Source of the DNA: a virus
Length of the DNA: 36,391 nucleotides
Reading direction: 5' to 3' (one strand)
Virus record (IMG/VR): IMGVR_UViG_3300033141_004211
Span: 64,001 to 100,391 of that record
A program made the translations under genes and the position numbers. Under the pieces are notes generated by a model. That model did no database searches. It had not been told where the DNA came from and saw only the letters and a list, made by a program, of their open reading frames with translations. Positions within the stretch are counted from its first letter, which is position 1. Every line of letters starts with the position of its first letter. Of the stretch, positions 14,163-21,221 are shown one piece after another.

Positions 14163-15612
14163 CTAACTCCCTGAGTACGCGTTCTATCTGTCCGAAAAGG
14201 GCGTCCATCTCAGCTTCCTGGTCGCACAAGCGGATGTAACCATCAGTATCAGCCAGGACAGCTACGATGTTCTCCCGCACGGTTTGGGTCCACCCCTCCA
14301 GAGGGTTCGACCGGTCCAGACCAGCGAACTCGTAGACAGGCAGCAGGTACTTGCGGCACCACTCAACACCTTCAGGGGCCAATGCCCCATCCTCATCAAA
14401 AGTACGCTCGCATCCAAACGAGCGACCAGCTGCGTTAAGGATGGACGCGACCGTCGCAGGGGGGATACTCTCATCCTCAAGGGGGGATGGCTTCTCATCG
14501 AAGCCGGGGATGGACTCTTCGGAAGGCGCAGGGGTAGTAGCAGCAATCTGCTCTTCACTGATGTCCCTGATCATACGCAGGGGGGATGGTTGGAAAGACT
14601 TCTTACCACTGATCCGCTGGATGACTACGGCAGAAGCGGCATCAACCGCTTCACGGTTGACTCGCCCGTTCTCCGTGATGGTCACATGCAGGAGATGCCC
14701 CATCTGGGCTGCCTTTTGCAGGGCAGCCTCCAGGGGGGCAAGCAGGTTGGCACGCGCCCCAACGGGCACCTCCAACAGCAACTCGTCGGGCAGGTCCTCC
14801 ACGAATTCCTCTACATTGATGCCCAGCGTCCTCATAAAAGCATCGAAGGTCGCCTTGGCATGGGATTTGTACCAAACATCCTCCCCGGCTGCGTTCTGAG
14901 CGCGGATTATAGTGTAGTTCATCTTGACAGGGAGTAGCACGCCTGCCCACTCCTCAGGGGCCACAACCCTCAGTAAGAACACAACCTGGCGGACTTCACG
15001 TGGACCTTCCTCTCTGTCTTCAGTGTAGAGAACCCAGGTGGGGCGTCTCCTGATCCAATCCCAGTAGAGGAACTGGTGGAAGGTGGCCAGAACCTCGGTG
15101 TGGGGAGGGATTTGCCCCTCGATATCACGGGCAACGCTCTCACGGATCGCAAGAGACCATTCCCCCCCGGCGTTCAGCATGGCGGTGACCTCCTGAAGCA
15201 AACGCTCATCGTCATCGTAGGTCAAGCCAGCAGTACTAAACCCGGCTCTCGCTAAGACAAACTGCGTCCAGAAACTCGGCCAGGGCCTGCCATAGCGATC
15301 CCATCTGGTGTCAAGGTATGCATATCTATCAGGATCATCCTCATCGGGCTGATGATTCTTCAGGGGGTGACCAAGATAGAAACGCACATCGTGCCCGATG
15401 GCTTCCTCTGGAGCGGTGAAGACCTCATCCCCAGAGTAGGCGGGGACCTCATAAGGAAGGACACCCTTCACTCTCGCAGTGACAGTAGCAGACCAGCGCC
15501 CAAGTGCCCAATCTTCCTCAAGTTGACGAAACTCGTTCACAATCTCGAAGGGAGGACCGATCTTCACATAGCCTGTGAAACTCGGTCCACCACCTTCTTC
15601 CCATTTACCCAT
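14119..15612 (-). CDS. Large unknown protein of replication region (497 aa)
   Basis: Not recognised. The N-terminal half is compact and Trp-rich (TRWDRYGRPWPSFWTQFVLA, FHQFLYWDWIRRRP). A central region (about 225-330) has a helical arrangement around VWYKSHAKATFDAFMRTLGI. Residues about 345-390 form a low-complexity Ser/Pro/Glu linker (PSEESIPGFDEKPSPLEDES), followed by a helical C-terminal domain. The size and modular layout would suit a phage replication or recombination factor, such as a single-strand-binding or annealing protein. No motif supports a specific assignment. Confidence 0.65.
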   Translation of the reverse strand: MGKWEEGGGPSFTGYVKIGPPFEIVNEFRQLEEDWALGRWSATVTARVKGVLPYEVPAYSGDEVFTAPEEAIGHDVRFYLGHPLKNHQPDEDDPDRYAYLDTRWDRYGRPWPSFWTQFVLARAGFSTAGLTYDDDERLLQEVTAMLNAGGEWSLAIRESVARDIEGQIPPHTEVLATFHQFLYWDWIRRRPTWVLYTEDREEGPREVRQVVFLLRVVAPEEWAGVLLPVKMNYTIIRAQNAAGEDVWYKSHAKATFDAFMRTLGINVEEFVEDLPDELLLEVPVGARANLLAPLEAALQKAAQMGHLLHVTITENGRVNREAVDAASAVVIQRISGKKSFQPSPLRMIRDISEEQIAATTPAPSEESIPGFDEKPSPLEDESIPPATVASILNAAGRSFGCERTFDEDGALAPEGVEWCRKYLLPVYEFAGLDRSNPLEGWTQTVRENIVAVLADTDGYIRLCDQEAEMDALFGQIERVLRELGDGGKPEPAKAAGF

Positions 15613-15632
15613 TTCTTTCTCCTTTCGACATA

Positions 15633-16028
15633 CTATCGCGGCGAGTTCTTTCCGAACTCGTATGCCGCTTCACGCGGGGGAGCCTTCCCCCTCTCTTGCT
15701 TGTCAACGTATACCAATAGCCGGTGCATATCAGATATGAGTGTGATCACCTCCTTTCCTATCTTGCCAAGGCCATCAAGTGTCTCGGCGACTTCACGAGA
15801 GCCAAGCCTCACACGGACCGGCATGTCCCCACTAGGACGCAGGGCATAATTCGTGAACAGGTCTCGCGTATCGCCAGCAGGAGCACGCAATTTCAACCCG
15901 TGCGAGACGCTAATCCTCTCTACAAGCAACGTGACCGTGACGGTCCCGTCCGGGTTATCCGTCACGGCCTCCAAGTGAGCATCCACAGCGGTCACCGGGA
16001 TAGTCTCGCCAGCCACTTCTTCTACCAT
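15633..16028 (-). CDS. Unknown protein (131 aa)
   Basis: Not recognised. The N-terminal half is beta-rich (VTAVDAHLEAVTDNPDGTVT, then VTLLVERIS), and a helical C-terminus (LDGLGKIGKEVITLISDMHR) ends in a basic tail. ATG 16028 has an AAAGGAG-type ribosome site. The gene lies 20 nt before the large unknown gene, in the same unit. Confidence 0.6.
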   Translation of the reverse strand: MVEEVAGETIPVTAVDAHLEAVTDNPDGTVTVTLLVERISVSHGLKLRAPAGDTRDLFTNYALRPSGDMPVRVRLGSREVAETLDGLGKIGKEVITLISDMHRLLVYVDKQERGKAPPREAAYEFGKNSPR

Positions 16029-16041
16029 AGTGAGGCTCCTT

Positions 16042-16521
16042 TCAGTCTATAAGGCGTCTGACGTACTCTTTTGCAACCTCGGGGGAGAACCACCAACCCT
16101 GCCCTTTGAGGGTACGCCCAAGACGCTTGATGGGTTGTGGCAACCCATTCTGCGGGGCACCACGCACCAGCGCCAGGACCTTCTGCTTTGGCACGTCTGC
16201 AAACACAGCCAATTGCATAGTACCCATCCCCTCACGGATTTCATCGGGGTTAACACGCTCCAGCCCATAGCGATCTGGAGCGAGCTCTAGGAAATACCTG
16301 ATGACTCCACGAGCCCTGCACCTGAGCCACATGGCATAATTCCGTGACTCAGTGTCAAGTCGTGTCATGGTTCCCTCAACGGTCTCACCGTCGAGGATGT
16401 GCATTGCTGTGTGGCGATGCGCTGGCAAACCAACATCGGATGCCTCTATATCCTTCTTGAGCAACTCAATCTGGGTGGGAACACCGCGCCACCCTCTAAT
16501 CCTAATCTTTCTACCCTTCAC
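16042..16521 (-). CDS. Unknown basic protein (159 aa) displaced from its ribosome site
   Basis: It starts at GTG 16521 with a very basic N-terminus (MKGRKIRIRGWRG). The C-terminal part (KQKVLALVRGAPQNGLPQPI, then KGQGWWFSPEVAKEYVRRL) resembles a phage DNA-binding or MerR-like helix-turn-helix with wing. The TnpB element ends 6 nt upstream of the start. Its original ribosome site AAAGGAGG appears to be at the far end of the element (17974-17981). Removing the element would put that site 8 nt before the GTG. Expression now probably relies on sequences at the element end. Confidence 0.62.
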   Translation of the reverse strand: MKGRKIRIRGWRGVPTQIELLKKDIEASDVGLPAHRHTAMHILDGETVEGTMTRLDTESRNYAMWLRCRARGVIRYFLELAPDRYGLERVNPDEIREGMGTMQLAVFADVPKQKVLALVRGAPQNGLPQPIKRLGRTLKGQGWWFSPEVAKEYVRRLID

Positions 16522-16533
16522 CCTTCTGGTTCC

Positions 16534-17775
16534 TCAAACTGTGCCAACTTGACAGCAGTCGAGCCCGTGTCCATTCACGGGTGAGGGACTTATGCCGAAG
16601 CTGCCCTCTTCGCGCTTCACAGGCCGCCCAATGGCGTCGCCTCCACGCGCAGGCACCGGTAACCCTCGGTGCTTCAACCCCCAGTCACGGAGGTTTGTCG
16701 CTGCATTGTGATCGCGGTCATGAACCGTACCACAATCGCAAATCCATGTTCTGTCCCCGAGCGTTAAGGAGTCATTGATGCTTCCGCAAACACTACAGAG
16801 CTTGCTGGATGGGAACCATCTGTCTGCGGTGAGCACCGTGCCACCTCTCCAAGCGAGTTTGTAGCAAACCTGCCTTCGGAACTCCCCGAAGTTTGCGTCA
16901 CTTACTGCCTTGGCAAGACGATGGTTCTTTACCATGCCCTTGACGCCCAAATCTTCGAGAACCACTATCCCGAAGTTGTCAGCCAAGTAACGCGTGGCCT
17001 TGTGCGTAGCGTCTGCCCGTATATCCGCGATGCGTTTCTGGATGCGGGTCACTCTCCGCTTGGCACGCTTACGGCGATTGCTTCCCATCTGCTTCCTAGC
17101 AAGCTGCCGCTGCGCTCGCGTCAAGAGCTGCTCGTACCGCTCGATAGCCTTTGGATTCTCGAAGACCGTGCCGTCCGACAGCGTGGCGAGGGTCTTCACG
17201 CCGAGGTCAACACCCACTATCCGGTCTTGTTTCTCGACCGGGCCAAGGGCTTCGACTTCGACGTTGAAAGAGGCGTACCACTTGCCAGCGCGTTCGGTGA
17301 TAGCCACGGTGCCGACGAGCCTGCCGTCGAAGCGGAGAGGTTTAGTCATACGCACCCAGCCGAGCCTGGGGATACGGAGCCGCTTCCCCTCGACCTTAAC
17401 CGCATCAGGTTCGAGGTGAAATACCATCCTGCTTCGCTTTTTCGATTTCCACCTCGGGAAACCAGGCTTGCTTTCCCCGTTCTTCACGCGGCGGAAAAAG
17501 TGGCTAAATGCTTCGTCCAGATGCATCAGGGCCACCCGTGGAACAGACTTGGGTACATTCTTGAGCCAAGCGGTCTCCGGCTCACGCTTAAGCTGAACGA
17601 TTTCGACCATGAGCTTGTAGGCTCCAGGCGATTTACCCTCGGCCTCACAGCTTTCGATTTTGCGTTCAAGCCCGTAGTTGTAGGCCCACCGGTGAGCACC
17701 CGCCCACTGCACGAACTTTGTACATTGTTTGTCGTTGGGCAGCAGTTGAACCTTATGCCCCTTTTGGATACGCAT
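16534..17775 (-). CDS. tnpB: TnpB RNA-guided nuclease (copy 1)
   Basis: A full-length 413-residue TnpB, the ancestor-type relative of Cas12, which cuts DNA matching an omega RNA copied from the 3' end of its own element. Catalytic residues are all visible: RuvC-I IVGVDLGVKTLATLSDG (Asp 190), RuvC-II VVLEDLGVKGM (Glu 274), zinc ribbon CSVCGSIN...WICDCG (Cys 327/330/346/348) and RuvC-III DRDHNAATNL (Asp 355). The omega RNA should span the last part of the gene and end at 16528. The guide slot then reads AGAAGGGTGAAGGG, which is phage sequence. It has its own promoter at 17909-17937. It is clearly different in sequence from copy 2, so not a recent duplication. Confidence 0.92.
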   Translation of the reverse strand: MRIQKGHKVQLLPNDKQCTKFVQWAGAHRWAYNYGLERKIESCEAEGKSPGAYKLMVEIVQLKREPETAWLKNVPKSVPRVALMHLDEAFSHFFRRVKNGESKPGFPRWKSKKRSRMVFHLEPDAVKVEGKRLRIPRLGWVRMTKPLRFDGRLVGTVAITERAGKWYASFNVEVEALGPVEKQDRIVGVDLGVKTLATLSDGTVFENPKAIERYEQLLTRAQRQLARKQMGSNRRKRAKRRVTRIQKRIADIRADATHKATRYLADNFGIVVLEDLGVKGMVKNHRLAKAVSDANFGEFRRQVCYKLAWRGGTVLTADRWFPSSKLCSVCGSINDSLTLGDRTWICDCGTVHDRDHNAATNLRDWGLKHRGLPVPARGGDAIGRPVKREEGSFGISPSPVNGHGLDCCQVGTV

Positions 17776-17908
17776 GATCCTGTCTCAAAAACAGGTGACC
17801 CCTCAGTTCTTGGCGGTTCGGTTGTGACAGACAGAACCAGCGTTTGAGAACTTGGGGGCCACGAAAACAACAAACCCGCCACGCCTTATAGCTCTGTCTG
17901 TCATATAC

Positions 17909-17937
17909 ACTATAGCACAATCCCTCTCTGCTGTCAA
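17909..17937 (-). promoter_or_regulatory. Promoter in the left end of TnpB element 1
   Basis: Minus strand TTGACA (17932-17937), 17-bp spacer, TATAGT (17909-17914). The -35 box is part of the internal repeat shared by the two element ends. It gives tnpB copy 1 an independent transcript and may read through into downstream phage genes. Confidence 0.75.
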
Positions 17938-17988
17938 GTTGTTAAAGTGCCCGGGGTAAGATTGAGGAACCTACCTCCTTTCTAAGAG

Positions 17989-18333
17989 TTACTTACCCCG
18001 CTTTGGCATGGTTTGTCCTACCTTGATACACGTTTCGTTAGCAGTTGTAACCTCCCTCTTCAAAATAGGCCTAATCCACCCACGCTGATACATCATCCTC
18101 AAGGTGCGATACCCTTGGTCGTGCCAGCGTGTGGCAATAGTCTTACTAACACCTTGACGATGGGCAAACTCACTGGGGGTATCCAAATACCACAACAGCG
18201 AGTCAAAAATCTCTCCGAGAAGGTCAGTCCACTCCCGCGCTGCAACTGCTTTGCGCACTGACAAGAGAGTAGCCTTCTCATCGAGATCCTCAACACACCC
18301 AAACACTCGTTCCCATTTAACCTTCTGAGTCAT
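17989..18333 (-). CDS. Helix-turn-helix protein (114 aa)
   Basis: The C-terminal half contains DTPSEFAHRQGVSKTIATRW followed by HDQGYRTLRMMYQRGWIRPI, a convincing helix-turn-helix with a second supporting helix, as in phage regulators. I choose ATG 18333 (MTQKVKWERVF); a start 12 nt further upstream is also in frame. Its stop is followed by the ribosome site AGAAAGGAGG and then the TnpB element 1 end. A 9-bp inverted repeat (CGGGGTAAG, 17952-17960 with 17992-18000) spans that junction. It lies between the two TnpB genes, so its native neighbours are probably the genes at 19720-19997 and 16042-16521. Confidence 0.65.
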   Translation of the reverse strand: MTQKVKWERVFGCVEDLDEKATLLSVRKAVAAREWTDLLGEIFDSLLWYLDTPSEFAHRQGVSKTIATRWHDQGYRTLRMMYQRGWIRPILKREVTTANETCIKVGQTMPKRGK

Positions 18334-18344
18334 TTTCGAGGCCA

Positions 18345-18474
18345 CCGTTCTCTGATACCTGCTAGAATCTCATTATTAAGGCCCATGTTAGAATCCTTCA
18401 AGCTCTTTCTTAACGCTGTATTCCACATGGAGGGAAACACGCAGCACGCGGCGTTTATCCGTTCTCCGATACCT
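18345..18474. repeat. Direct repeat pair downstream of TnpB copy 2
   Basis: CCGTTCTCTGATACCT (18345-18360) and CCGTTCTCCGATACCT (18459-18474) match at 15 of 16 positions. They flank about 98 bp without a gene. The distal copy overlaps the tnpB stop codon, where the omega RNA scaffold should end. The proximal copy abuts the start of the helix-turn-helix gene. One of them is likely the true right end of the element. Confidence 0.6.
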
Positions 18475-19720
18475 ACTCAAATCTCGCATAGAGATTGATG
18501 CTCGGTTCCTGCTTCGCCGAGGCTGCCAACGATGCTACCGTTGGTCTTACATCCTCTCCACAGGCGTTTTGGAGCTTCGCTCCCAGTTCCGGCGGAACTC
18601 GCCGTACCGCTAAGTTCACGATGTTAATTGCTGCATTCAGGTCTCTGTCCAGTGTTGCACCACAGCCATCACACACCCATACTCTGTCGGAAAGGGTGAG
18701 GTGGTCGTTAATAGTACCGCACACATGGCACGTTTTACTGGACGGGAAGAACCTATCCACCGCGTACACCATTACACCAGCCCAAGCAGCCTTGTACTCC
18801 AATTGCCGCCTGAACTCGTAGAAGCCAACATCTGATATTGCACGCGCTAGGTGATGATTCTTCAGCATATCGCTAACATTGAGATCCTCAATTGCTACAA
18901 GCCAGGGTCTCTCGTTATCCGGCTTGGTTCTCGCCACGATAGCAGAGGTGGCTTTATGTAGCGCGTCACGGCGAATGTTAGCGATTCTGTGATGAAGTCG
19001 CGCAATCTTGGCCTTGGTCTTCTTGTAGTTGTTGCTACCGCGCTTCCTGCGAGCTAACTGGCGCTGTATCCGCTTGAGTTTCCGTTGTGCTTTTCGCAGG
19101 GGCTTGGGATTCTCAAAGCGCCGACCATCGCTGAGGATAGCCATATCCTTCACTCCGAGGTCAACACCAATTGGCTCGCCAGTCGCCCGCGTAACGCCGA
19201 TCTCCTCACGCACTTGAACGCTGACATACCAACGACCAGCACGTTCAGAGACGGTTGCGGACAGGATATGTGCATCAGTGGGGATATAACCGCGCTCTTT
19301 CAGGCGTAACCAACCAATACGTGGCAGGCGTATCCGGCCATGCTCAACCCGAATCGCACCGTCTACCCGGAACTTCAGGGGGCTACGCTTACGGGACTTG
19401 AACTTGGGGAACCCTGGCTCCTCACCACGCTTCACTCTGCGGAAAAACGCCCGGTACGCTTTGTCCAAGTCGCGCAAGGCGTTCTGGGGGACGCTCTTGG
19501 GATAGTTATAGAGCCAGGGGTATTCAGTCTTCTTCGGGGCGTTGAGTTGTCGGTGTTGCTCTATGGCATTGCTTGATTTGCCAGTAGCCTCATACTCAGC
19601 GATGCGTCTTTCAAGGCCCCAGTTCCACGCCCAGCGAGCAATACCAGCGCACTGTAACAGCAGGGTGCGTTGTTTATTGTTCACATCTATCTCAACTTTG
19701 TATGCCTTGAGAATTTCCAT
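18473..19720 (-). CDS. tnpB: TnpB RNA-guided nuclease (copy 2)
   Basis: A 415-residue TnpB with intact catalytic centre: RuvC-I PIGVDLGVKDMAILSDG (Asp 187), RuvC-II LVAIEDLNVSDM (Glu 278), zinc ribbon CHVCGTIN...WVCDGCG (Cys 331/334/350/353) and RuvC-III LDRDLNAAINI (Asp 360). Its ATG overlaps the TAA of the upstream gene (TAATG), so it appears translationally coupled to the phage operon. No left transposon end separates it from the preceding gene. That arrangement suggests either insertion exactly at a stop codon or a TnpB fixed in the phage genome. Its omega RNA should lie over the gene's 3' end and the repeats downstream. Confidence 0.92.
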   Translation of the reverse strand: MEILKAYKVEIDVNNKQRTLLLQCAGIARWAWNWGLERRIAEYEATGKSSNAIEQHRQLNAPKKTEYPWLYNYPKSVPQNALRDLDKAYRAFFRRVKRGEEPGFPKFKSRKRSPLKFRVDGAIRVEHGRIRLPRIGWLRLKERGYIPTDAHILSATVSERAGRWYVSVQVREEIGVTRATGEPIGVDLGVKDMAILSDGRRFENPKPLRKAQRKLKRIQRQLARRKRGSNNYKKTKAKIARLHHRIANIRRDALHKATSAIVARTKPDNERPWLVAIEDLNVSDMLKNHHLARAISDVGFYEFRRQLEYKAAWAGVMVYAVDRFFPSSKTCHVCGTINDHLTLSDRVWVCDGCGATLDRDLNAAINIVNLAVRRVPPELGAKLQNACGEDVRPTVASLAASAKQEPSINLYARFE

Positions 19721-19997
19721 TAGTCTTTCTTCTTCCTGCGACGCTCAGCACTGCGGCGACCATAGAGCTTGGCCGCGAAAGAAGCCATTAACGCCAAGAT
19801 GTCCTCGACCAACTCGGCCTCATAAGATTTCGGTAAAGACTCCTCAATCCATTCCACAATCGCTGACCGAGATCCTCACAGTCAACAGACGCGAGGGGGA
19901 CATCCACGACGAACTTGCCACAGCCAATCGCACAGTGTCCCTCCTGCGGGATGTCAATCCCGTAGGCATCCTTCCAACCCTGGGTGTCTCTACTCAT
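19720..19997 (-). CDS. Small protein interrupted by a -1 frameshift
   Basis: ATG 19997 overlaps the stop of the upstream SWIM-like gene (ATGAGTAG). The first frame reads MSRDTQGWKDAYGIDIPQEG and on to PLASVDCEDLG. At about 19845-19852 sensible coding moves to the -1 frame (AIVEWIEESLPKSYEAELVE, then DILALMASFAAKLYGRRSAE and a Lys/Arg tail), ending TAA 19720-19722 overlapping the TnpB start. The span is one base short of 93 codons, consistent with a single missing base. A decayed gene, an assembly error or programmed frameshifting are all possible. The family is unknown. Confidence 0.6.
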
Positions 19998-20574
19998 CGC
20001 CTGCCCCCTTCTGTCTGAACAGAGGGGAGGGCGAGATGCCCTCGTCCAATCCCCAGGCCACCACGAATACATCGTTCGATAAACGCAGGTGGTGAACATC
20101 GATTTCTCCCCCGCCCTGATACTTGGCCCAAGCGACGGCCTTCTCCACCCGGGGGTCTCCGCGCCAACACACGTGGACTTGACTCGCGGACCAGCGATGA
20201 GCAGCTACCCACCGTGTGACTGCCAAGATGTGCTTGCACGGCCACGTCGTCGGCTCTCCGGCCTCAAGGGTGACGGTCACCTGGTGTGACCGATTCACCT
20301 TATCACGGGTGATCGTCAGGAAACGCAAGGCATCAAGGTCATCACGCCATGCACACCACTGCTCATCGCTTTCCCCCTCCATATCGGGGAGAAGCAATAA
20401 GTCAGTCTTCCTAGCAACATGGACCATCTTCGCCTTCTCTGCTCTAACAGCAAAGGCGTCGTAGTCATACAGATGCTCCTGTCGCCACGTGAAGTCTTCG
20501 CACGAACATTGACAGTAACAAAATGATGGCTCATCGAAAACAGGGGGGGAAGGGGGGTCAAGCCACCTAGCCAT
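19990..20574 (-). CDS. SWIM-like zinc-finger protein (194 aa)
   Basis: Near the N-terminus CYCQCSCEDFTW and, about 95 residues later, WPCKHILAVTRW give the CxC...CxH pattern of a SWIM zinc finger, with an unusually long insert between the two halves. SWIM fingers bind DNA or proteins; they occur in helicases, transposases and recombination factors. The remainder (VEKAVAWAKYQGGGEIDVHH) is unassigned. It overlaps the genes on both sides by a few bases and belongs to the unit started at 21215. Confidence 0.58.
   Translation of the reverse strand: MARWLDPPSPPVFDEPSFCYCQCSCEDFTWRQEHLYDYDAFAVRAEKAKMVHVARKTDLLLLPDMEGESDEQWCAWRDDLDALRFLTITRDKVNRSHQVTVTLEAGEPTTWPCKHILAVTRWVAAHRWSASQVHVCWRGDPRVEKAVAWAKYQGGGEIDVHHLRLSNDVFVVAWGLDEGISPSPLFRQKGAGDE
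20005..20027. repeat. Palindrome CCCCTTCTGTCTGAACAGAG-type hairpin
   Basis: It contains TCTGTCTGAACAGA with extra CCCC/GGGG pairing outside. It lies just before the stop of the SWIM-like gene. Confidence 0.55.
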
Positions 20575-20707
20575 CCTCGGGCTCTTCCTCTGCCGCAGTC
20601 TCCAAGAGTCGATTCACTTCGTCAATCCACTCTTCCGATTCATACAGAAGCCCGCACCCTTGGCAGGTATCGCCATCAATATCATTCCCACATTTTGGAC
20701 ACTTCAT
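20567..20707 (-). CDS. Zinc-ribbon miniprotein (46 aa)
   Basis: MKCPKCGNDIDGDTCQGCGL shows two CxxC knuckles separated by 8 residues, a classic zinc ribbon, followed by an acidic helical tail (EEWIDEVNRLLETAAEEEPE). ATG 20707 is supported by the ribosome site GAAAGGAGAAG. A longer upstream frame would run through a structured leader and is rejected. It may be a small transcription- or replication-modulating protein. Confidence 0.7.
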   Translation of the reverse strand: MKCPKCGNDIDGDTCQGCGLLYESEEWIDEVNRLLETAAEEEPEDG

Positions 20708-20809
20708 TATACTTCTTCTCCTTTCAGAAGTCCGGCGGTGTAGGGAAGCCGCCAGCCGGTGAGCCCGGGAACCGCCCAGGCGTCGGGTTCGACCACAATG
20801 ACCATCACA

Positions 20810-20870
20810 GTGGAAGGCGTGAGGGGGTGGAGGGAAAAGCACTGCAAGGAGGCACCCTCACGCCCTCCAC
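20810..20870. ncRNA. Structured leader with long imperfect hairpin
   Basis: The 171-nt gap 20708-20878 holds an 18-bp imperfect inverted repeat (left arm 20810-20827, right arm 20853-20870, 16 of 18 paired), and a GGCGG/CCGCC stem near 20733-20750. It is transcribed between two zinc-ribbon genes and could be an RNA regulatory element or a processing site. No known riboswitch pattern is recognised. Confidence 0.4.
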
Positions 20871-20878
20871 TCTAACGA

Positions 20879-21148
20879 TCACCCAAAAAGATCAGCATGG
20901 TCCTCCGCAGGAGACTTCTGGCTCTTAATACTTGGGCGCATAGGGGGAGCATAAGGACCAACAACGCTATACCGCGCCAGCTTGCACGCCGGACACCACA
21001 GCCGCCATTCCCCACTCACGCGCTGAACAGTGAGGGAGCCACGGCAACTACCGCAGAAATACCGTGCCGCTGCACTATCCAGGTCAATCAATTTCTCGTC
21101 AGAACCAATCTGAACCTGACGTGTGCTGTCGTAGTACCGAACTCGCAT
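20879..21148 (-). CDS. Zinc-ribbon protein (89 aa)
   Basis: After an N-terminal beta segment (MRVRYYDSTRQVQIG) come FCGSC and, 19 residues later, WCPAC: a zinc ribbon with CxxC-CxxC. The tail is basic/Pro-rich and then acidic. It is the first gene after the promoter at 21187-21215, and so likely an early product. The function is unknown; small zinc ribbons in phages often modulate RNA polymerase or act in replication. Confidence 0.68.
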   Translation of the reverse strand: MRVRYYDSTRQVQIGSDEKLIDLDSAAARYFCGSCRGSLTVQRVSGEWRLWCPACKLARYSVVGPYAPPMRPSIKSQKSPAEDHADLFG

Positions 21149-21186
21149 AATCCAATTCCTCTAGAGATTGAGTGAATTCTAAGGTA

Positions 21187-21215
21187 AGTATACCACATTT
21201 AGCCCGGCTTGTCAA
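21187..21215 (-). promoter_or_regulatory. Promoter of the zinc-protein/replication unit
   Basis: Minus strand TTGACA (21210-21215), 17-bp spacer, TATACT (21187-21192). The 15-mer CTAAATGTGGTATAC is identical to that of the promoter at 3429. It starts the long transcription unit that runs through the zinc proteins into the replication genes. Confidence 0.85.
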
Positions 21216-21221
21216 GTTTGG

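Larger units (their letters stand above)
16528..17971 (-). mobile_element. TnpB element 1 with GGTTCCTCAA terminal repeats
   Basis: Both ends carry GGTTCCTCAA pointing inwards (17971-17962 and 16528-16537). Further inside both is a CAACTTGACAGCAG block in opposite orientation, which at the left end doubles as the -35 region of the tnpB promoter. No tnpA is present, so the element is non-autonomous. The left flank is AGAAAGGAGGTA and the right flank AGAAGGGTGAAG, which joined together give a normal ribosome site plus GTG start. A 53-bp relative with the same ends is at 31260-31312. Confidence 0.75.

Noticed and set aside
16921-17847. Rightward 308-residue open frame opposite tnpB copy 1
   Set aside because: It is antisense to an intact TnpB with all catalytic motifs; the length reflects GC-rich codon structure.
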